From Tilletiopsis washingtonensis (taxonomy: Eukaryota; Basidiomycota; Exobasidiomycetes; Entylomatales), in NCBI RefSeq assembly GCF_003144115.1, contig NW_020312003.1:732267-796266 (forward strand): a stretch of DNA of 64,000 nucleotides. Direction: 5' to 3'. Both the position numbers and the translations under genes were made by a program. Below the pieces are notes generated by a model. It was not told where the DNA came from, did no database searches, and worked only from the letters and a program-made list of their open reading frames with translations. Numbering within the stretch: the first letter of the stretch is position 1; each line of letters opens with the position of its first letter. Shown here piece by piece: positions 61,605-64,000 of this stretch.

Positions 61605-64000
61605 CTAGCCGCGCCGCCAGGGCTCGGCAGCGCCGTGCAGGTACGCCGCGTCGCCGTGGCCGGACCGCGAGTAGGCGCGCGAGTCGTGCGACGTCGACGA
61701 CGTGGCGTATGAGGGCTCAGGAGCGCGGCGAGGCATGTGGCGCGTCGGCGGCTGGTAGTCGTGAACAGGCGACACGGCCCGGCGGCGTTTCTGCGGAGGC
61801 GCCGGTCGGCCACGCGACGCGTCGAGCTCGTCGACGAGCTCCGAGTCCGGCGAGTCGCCGCGTCGACGGCGTGCTGAGTGGCTGGGCGCGAGGCGATTGT
61901 CGCGACGTGCCGACAAGTCGTCGTACTCTGCCGCGCTGCCGCCGCTGTCCGAGTAGGAGTACGAGCGGACATCGCCGGCATGCGGCCGCTGCTGCGGGCG
62001 AGGTGCGGCGTACTCGTCGGCGCGCCGGCGTGGCGGAACAGGCGGAGGAGCGTCGTAGGCTCGACGGCTGCCCGATGCGCGAGGCGCAGGGCGATAGTCG
62101 TACGTCTCCTCGTCCTCCTCCTCCACAAGCCGCTGGCGCGTGACGATGTCGCGGGCGCGCAGCGCCGCATTCTCGTCGCGCAGGCGCTCCATCTCGGCGC
62201 GCAGCATGCGGTTCTCGGCCTGCAGGCGCAGCAGCTCCTCGTGCTGCGCCTCCTCGCGCTTGCGCTGCTTGGCATCGTCGACGGCGGGACGCGGCGGCGC
62301 CACGCGCTCCGGAACGCGGATGCCGTTGGAGTCCAAGGCCGCGCGCATGTCCTCGCGCTCTGCCAGACGGCGTTCGCGCGCACGCGCCGCCGAGATGCGG
62401 TTGCGCTCGCGGCGCCGCCGGGCGCGCTCCTCGACCGAAAGCGGAGGGCGTCCACGGGCCGGACGAGCGGCACCAGCGGCGGGCGAGGCAGAGGCAGAGC
62501 CGTCGCGCTGCTCGTCCTCGGACTCGGATGGCGCGGTGGCGCGCGAGACGAGCGTCGCCCACGCTGCGTCGCTCAGCTCGCGCGAGGCATCGGGATCGAC
62601 CGTCGGCGCCGGTGCCCGACGACGGCTGTGCGACTCGGAGCCGGACGGCTCGGCATGCGGCAGCGCCTGCGGTGGAGAGCTAGCGGGACCTGCAGGTGTG
62701 CCGCGATGCGGCACTGCAGATGAGCCAGACGCGCCGAGCTGCTGCACCCGCGCCTCCTGTCCGAGCGAGCCGAACTGGGCCAGCATGTCCTGACCCTGCG
62801 CATCGGGGCCCGGCAGCTCGTCGCCGCCACCCAACACGGCGTTGGCGTACGCGGCGCGAACTGGGTCCCAGTCCGGATCCTCTTCGTCATCATCGGCGAA
62901 CGGAAAGTCGGCGAAGGAGAAGAGCGGAACGCCAGATTGCGCCTCACCCACTGCGCCTCCAGACTGCTCGGGCAGCGGCGCGGGCAGCGAGAGCGTGGGA
63001 TTGTACGGCGCCGCTGCAGGCGCCGACGAGGGCCACTTTGCATTGGCAGACGAGATGCTGGCGTGGTGCAGGTCGTGCTGCCGCTGCCGCTGCTCGAGCA
63101 GCGTCTGCAGCACGAGCACGAGGTCCGCCGAGGAGATGGGCTTGTCCGACTCGCCGCGGATTGTCGTGACGAGGTCGCGCAGGAGCGGCTGGTGCGGCGT
63201 CAATGCGTGACGGGCGGCGGAGAAGGAGGCGTGACTCACCTGCATCCAGTCCGGCGCAGCCTCGACGACGAAGCCGCCGCCGGGCGACGCCGCCTGCTGG
63301 ACGGGCGTCGACGGCGCCGCAAGAGTGGCGCTACTGCTGCCCGATGTACCGCCGCTCATGACATTGCCCGCGGCCGTGGCGCGCCGCGTGCGGCTTGTGC
63401 CGGCGCCGCTGCTCTCCGGCGCGGCCGCGGCCGCAGGAATGCAGCCAAGGAGCGACGTGAGCAGGCCGATGGCGCCCTCGATGTCCGCCACGCCGGGCGT
63501 GTGCGCCACTGTGCCGCCCGGTGTGGCGCCGGCGGGCGTGCGGCCCGCAAAGGCCGAGGCCGGCGAGGGCGCACCGAGGCCGGGCACGCTGCCGGGCGGA
63601 CGTGACGGCTGCAAGGCGGCGGCAGACGAGGCGCCGAAGAGGTCGAGCATGCTGGCGTTGAGGTCGAAGCCGCCGGCCGCCCAGGAGAAGTCTTCCGGCT
63701 CGCCCTCCGAGCCGTCGTCGTCGTCATCATCCAGTGGCGACGACGTGGGCTCGTCGTCGTCATCGTCCTCTTCCTCTTCTTCCTCCTCGCCCTCCTCTTC
63801 CTCCTCGGCGGGCACGCTCGGCGCATCCGGCTGCGGCGCGGCGCGACGAGCGAGTGATGGGCTGGCCTGGCGCGGCGGCGGCCCGGCCTGCAGAGCGGTG
63901 CTATGTCTCAGCGGCGGTGCGGCAAAGGAGCGCTCGACGATGCGCTGCAGCGTGCCGGGCGACTGGTCGCTGCCGAGCAGGTCGGCGAAGGAGGGCGACG
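61605..64000 (-). CDS. Acidic bZIP-like transcription factor, 5' end outside the window
   Basis: The frame is open from the right edge (64000) to a TAG at 61605, interrupted by a 51-nt stop-free intron (63189-63239). About 780 residues are present; no start codon lies in the window. Features in order: a Ser/Pro-rich start, a long Glu/Asp run, FSWAAGGFDLNASMLDLFG (acidic-hydrophobic, activation-domain-like), a helical part LLRDLVTTIRGESDKP to ADLVLVLQTLLEQRQR, another acidic patch DDDEEDPDWDP, then a basic region ARRRRERNRISAARARERR. That fits the bZIP N-x-x-(A/S)-A-x-x-x-R core. A leucine-zipper-like coil (LLRLQAENRMLRAEMERLRD, ENAAL) follows only after a ~40-residue gap with prolines. The tail is Arg/Ser/Tyr-rich. 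Likely a nuclear regulator; the bZIP call is tentative because of the gap. Confidence 0.72.
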   Translation of the reverse strand, partial: SPSFADLLGSDQSPGTLQRIVERSFAAPPLRHSTALQAGPPPRQASPSLARRAAPQPDAPSVPAEEEEEGEEEEEEEDDDDDEPTSSPLDDDDDDGSEGEPEDFSWAAGGFDLNASMLDLFGASSAAALQPSRPPGSVPGLGAPSPASAFAGRTPAGATPGGTVAHTPGVADIEGAIGLLTSLLGCIPAAAAAPESSGAGTSRTRRATAAGNVMSGGTSGSSSATLAAPSTPVQQAASPGGGFVVEAAPDWMQVSHASFSAARHALTPHQPLLRDLVTTIRGESDKPISSADLVLVLQTLLEQRQRQHDLHHASISSANAKWPSSAPAAAPYNPTLSLPAPLPEQSGGAVGEAQSGVPLFSFADFPFADDDEEDPDWDPVRAAYANAVLGGGDELPGPDAQGQDMLAQFGSLGQEARVQQLGASGSSAVPHRGTPAGPASSPPQALPHAEPSGSESHSRRRAPAPTVDPDASRELSDAAWATLVSRATAPSESEDEQRDGSASASPAAGAARPARGRPPLSVEERARRRRERNRISAARARERRLAEREDMRAALDSNGIRVPERVAPPRPAVDDAKQRKREEAQHEELLRLQAENRMLRAEMERLRDENAALRARDIVTRQRLVEEEDEETYDYRPAPRASGSRRAYDAPPPVPPRRRADEYAAPRPQQRPHAGDVRSYSYSDSGGSAAEYDDLSARRDNRLAPSHSARRRRGDSPDSELVDELDASRGRPAPPQKRRRAVSPVHDYQPPTRHMPRRAPEPSYATSSTSHDSRAYSRSGHGDAAYLHGAAEPWRRG
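63700..63810. repeat. Glu/Asp-coding low-complexity tract
   Basis: Runs of CTC/TTC and GTC/ATC triplets on the plus strand encode Glu and Asp runs in the bZIP-like gene (minus strand). It is a coding low-complexity repeat. Confidence 0.8.

Noticed and set aside
1-64000. Transposons, LTR elements, virus-derived genes, CRISPR arrays, rRNA genes
   Set aside because: No reverse transcriptase, integrase, transposase, capsid or polymerase motifs, terminal repeats, regularly spaced repeats or rRNA-like blocks were noticed on either strand.

Overview
The window is a gene-dense, very GC-rich (about two-thirds G+C) fungal nuclear segment. Short spliceosomal introns (mostly 48-64 nt, GTGAGT or GTGCGT donors, a CTGAC-like branch site and CAG acceptors), many exons per gene, GC-ending codons and the protein families present all point to a basidiomycete, most likely a yeast-like member of the Ustilaginomycotina. 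That placement is inferred from style and families, not from a database match. I see no rRNA, tRNA, CRISPR array, transposon or virus-derived element. Gene models below were spliced by hand so that phase and family motifs agree; exon coordinates are in each entry.

Layout. 1-7.7 kb: tail of a DUF726 lipase-like gene, a small secreted repeat protein, an HPP-family membrane protein, and mitochondrial elongation factor G (minus strand). 9.5-16.9 kb: a fungal bZIP regulator, a zinc alcohol dehydrogenase (CAD/ADH6 type), and a secreted type-B carboxylesterase/lipase with an intact Ser-Glu-His set. 17-25.4 kb: an orphan gene divergent from PYM (exon-junction-complex recycling), a GPI-anchored secreted protein with very small exons, a LURP-one-like (LOR) protein, and an SLM1/2-type PH protein (TORC2/plasma membrane).

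26.4-35.3 kb: two chromosome-maintenance genes, TOF1/Swi1 (replication fork protection) and SMC2 (condensin), divergently transcribed from one 572-bp promoter that carries an ACGCGT cell-cycle box. 35.5-49.6 kb: a cysteine-rich secreted protein, phenylalanine ammonia-lyase, BFR1 (polysome/mRNP factor), a CDK12/Ctk1-type CTD kinase with an RS-like N-terminus, and a mitochondrial RNase II-family exonuclease (DSS1-like).

49.6-64 kb: a doubtful small gene, a second member of the secreted family seen at 19-20.8 kb (this one without a GPI signal and with an apparent 3-nt micro-exon), a large eIF4A-like protein whose ATP-binding and HRxGR motifs are lost (a probable pseudo-helicase), a vacuolar AVT3-type amino-acid transporter, and the 3' part of an acidic bZIP-like factor running off the right edge.

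Shared themes: mitochondrial translation and RNA decay (MEF1, DSS1), RNA handling (PYM, BFR1, CTD kinase, pseudo-helicase), replication and condensation (TOF1, SMC2), and secreted or cell-surface proteins (five genes). No operon-like or metabolic cluster logic is visible. The strongest leads are the pseudo-helicase, the 3-nt micro-exon, and the pair of secreted paralogues.
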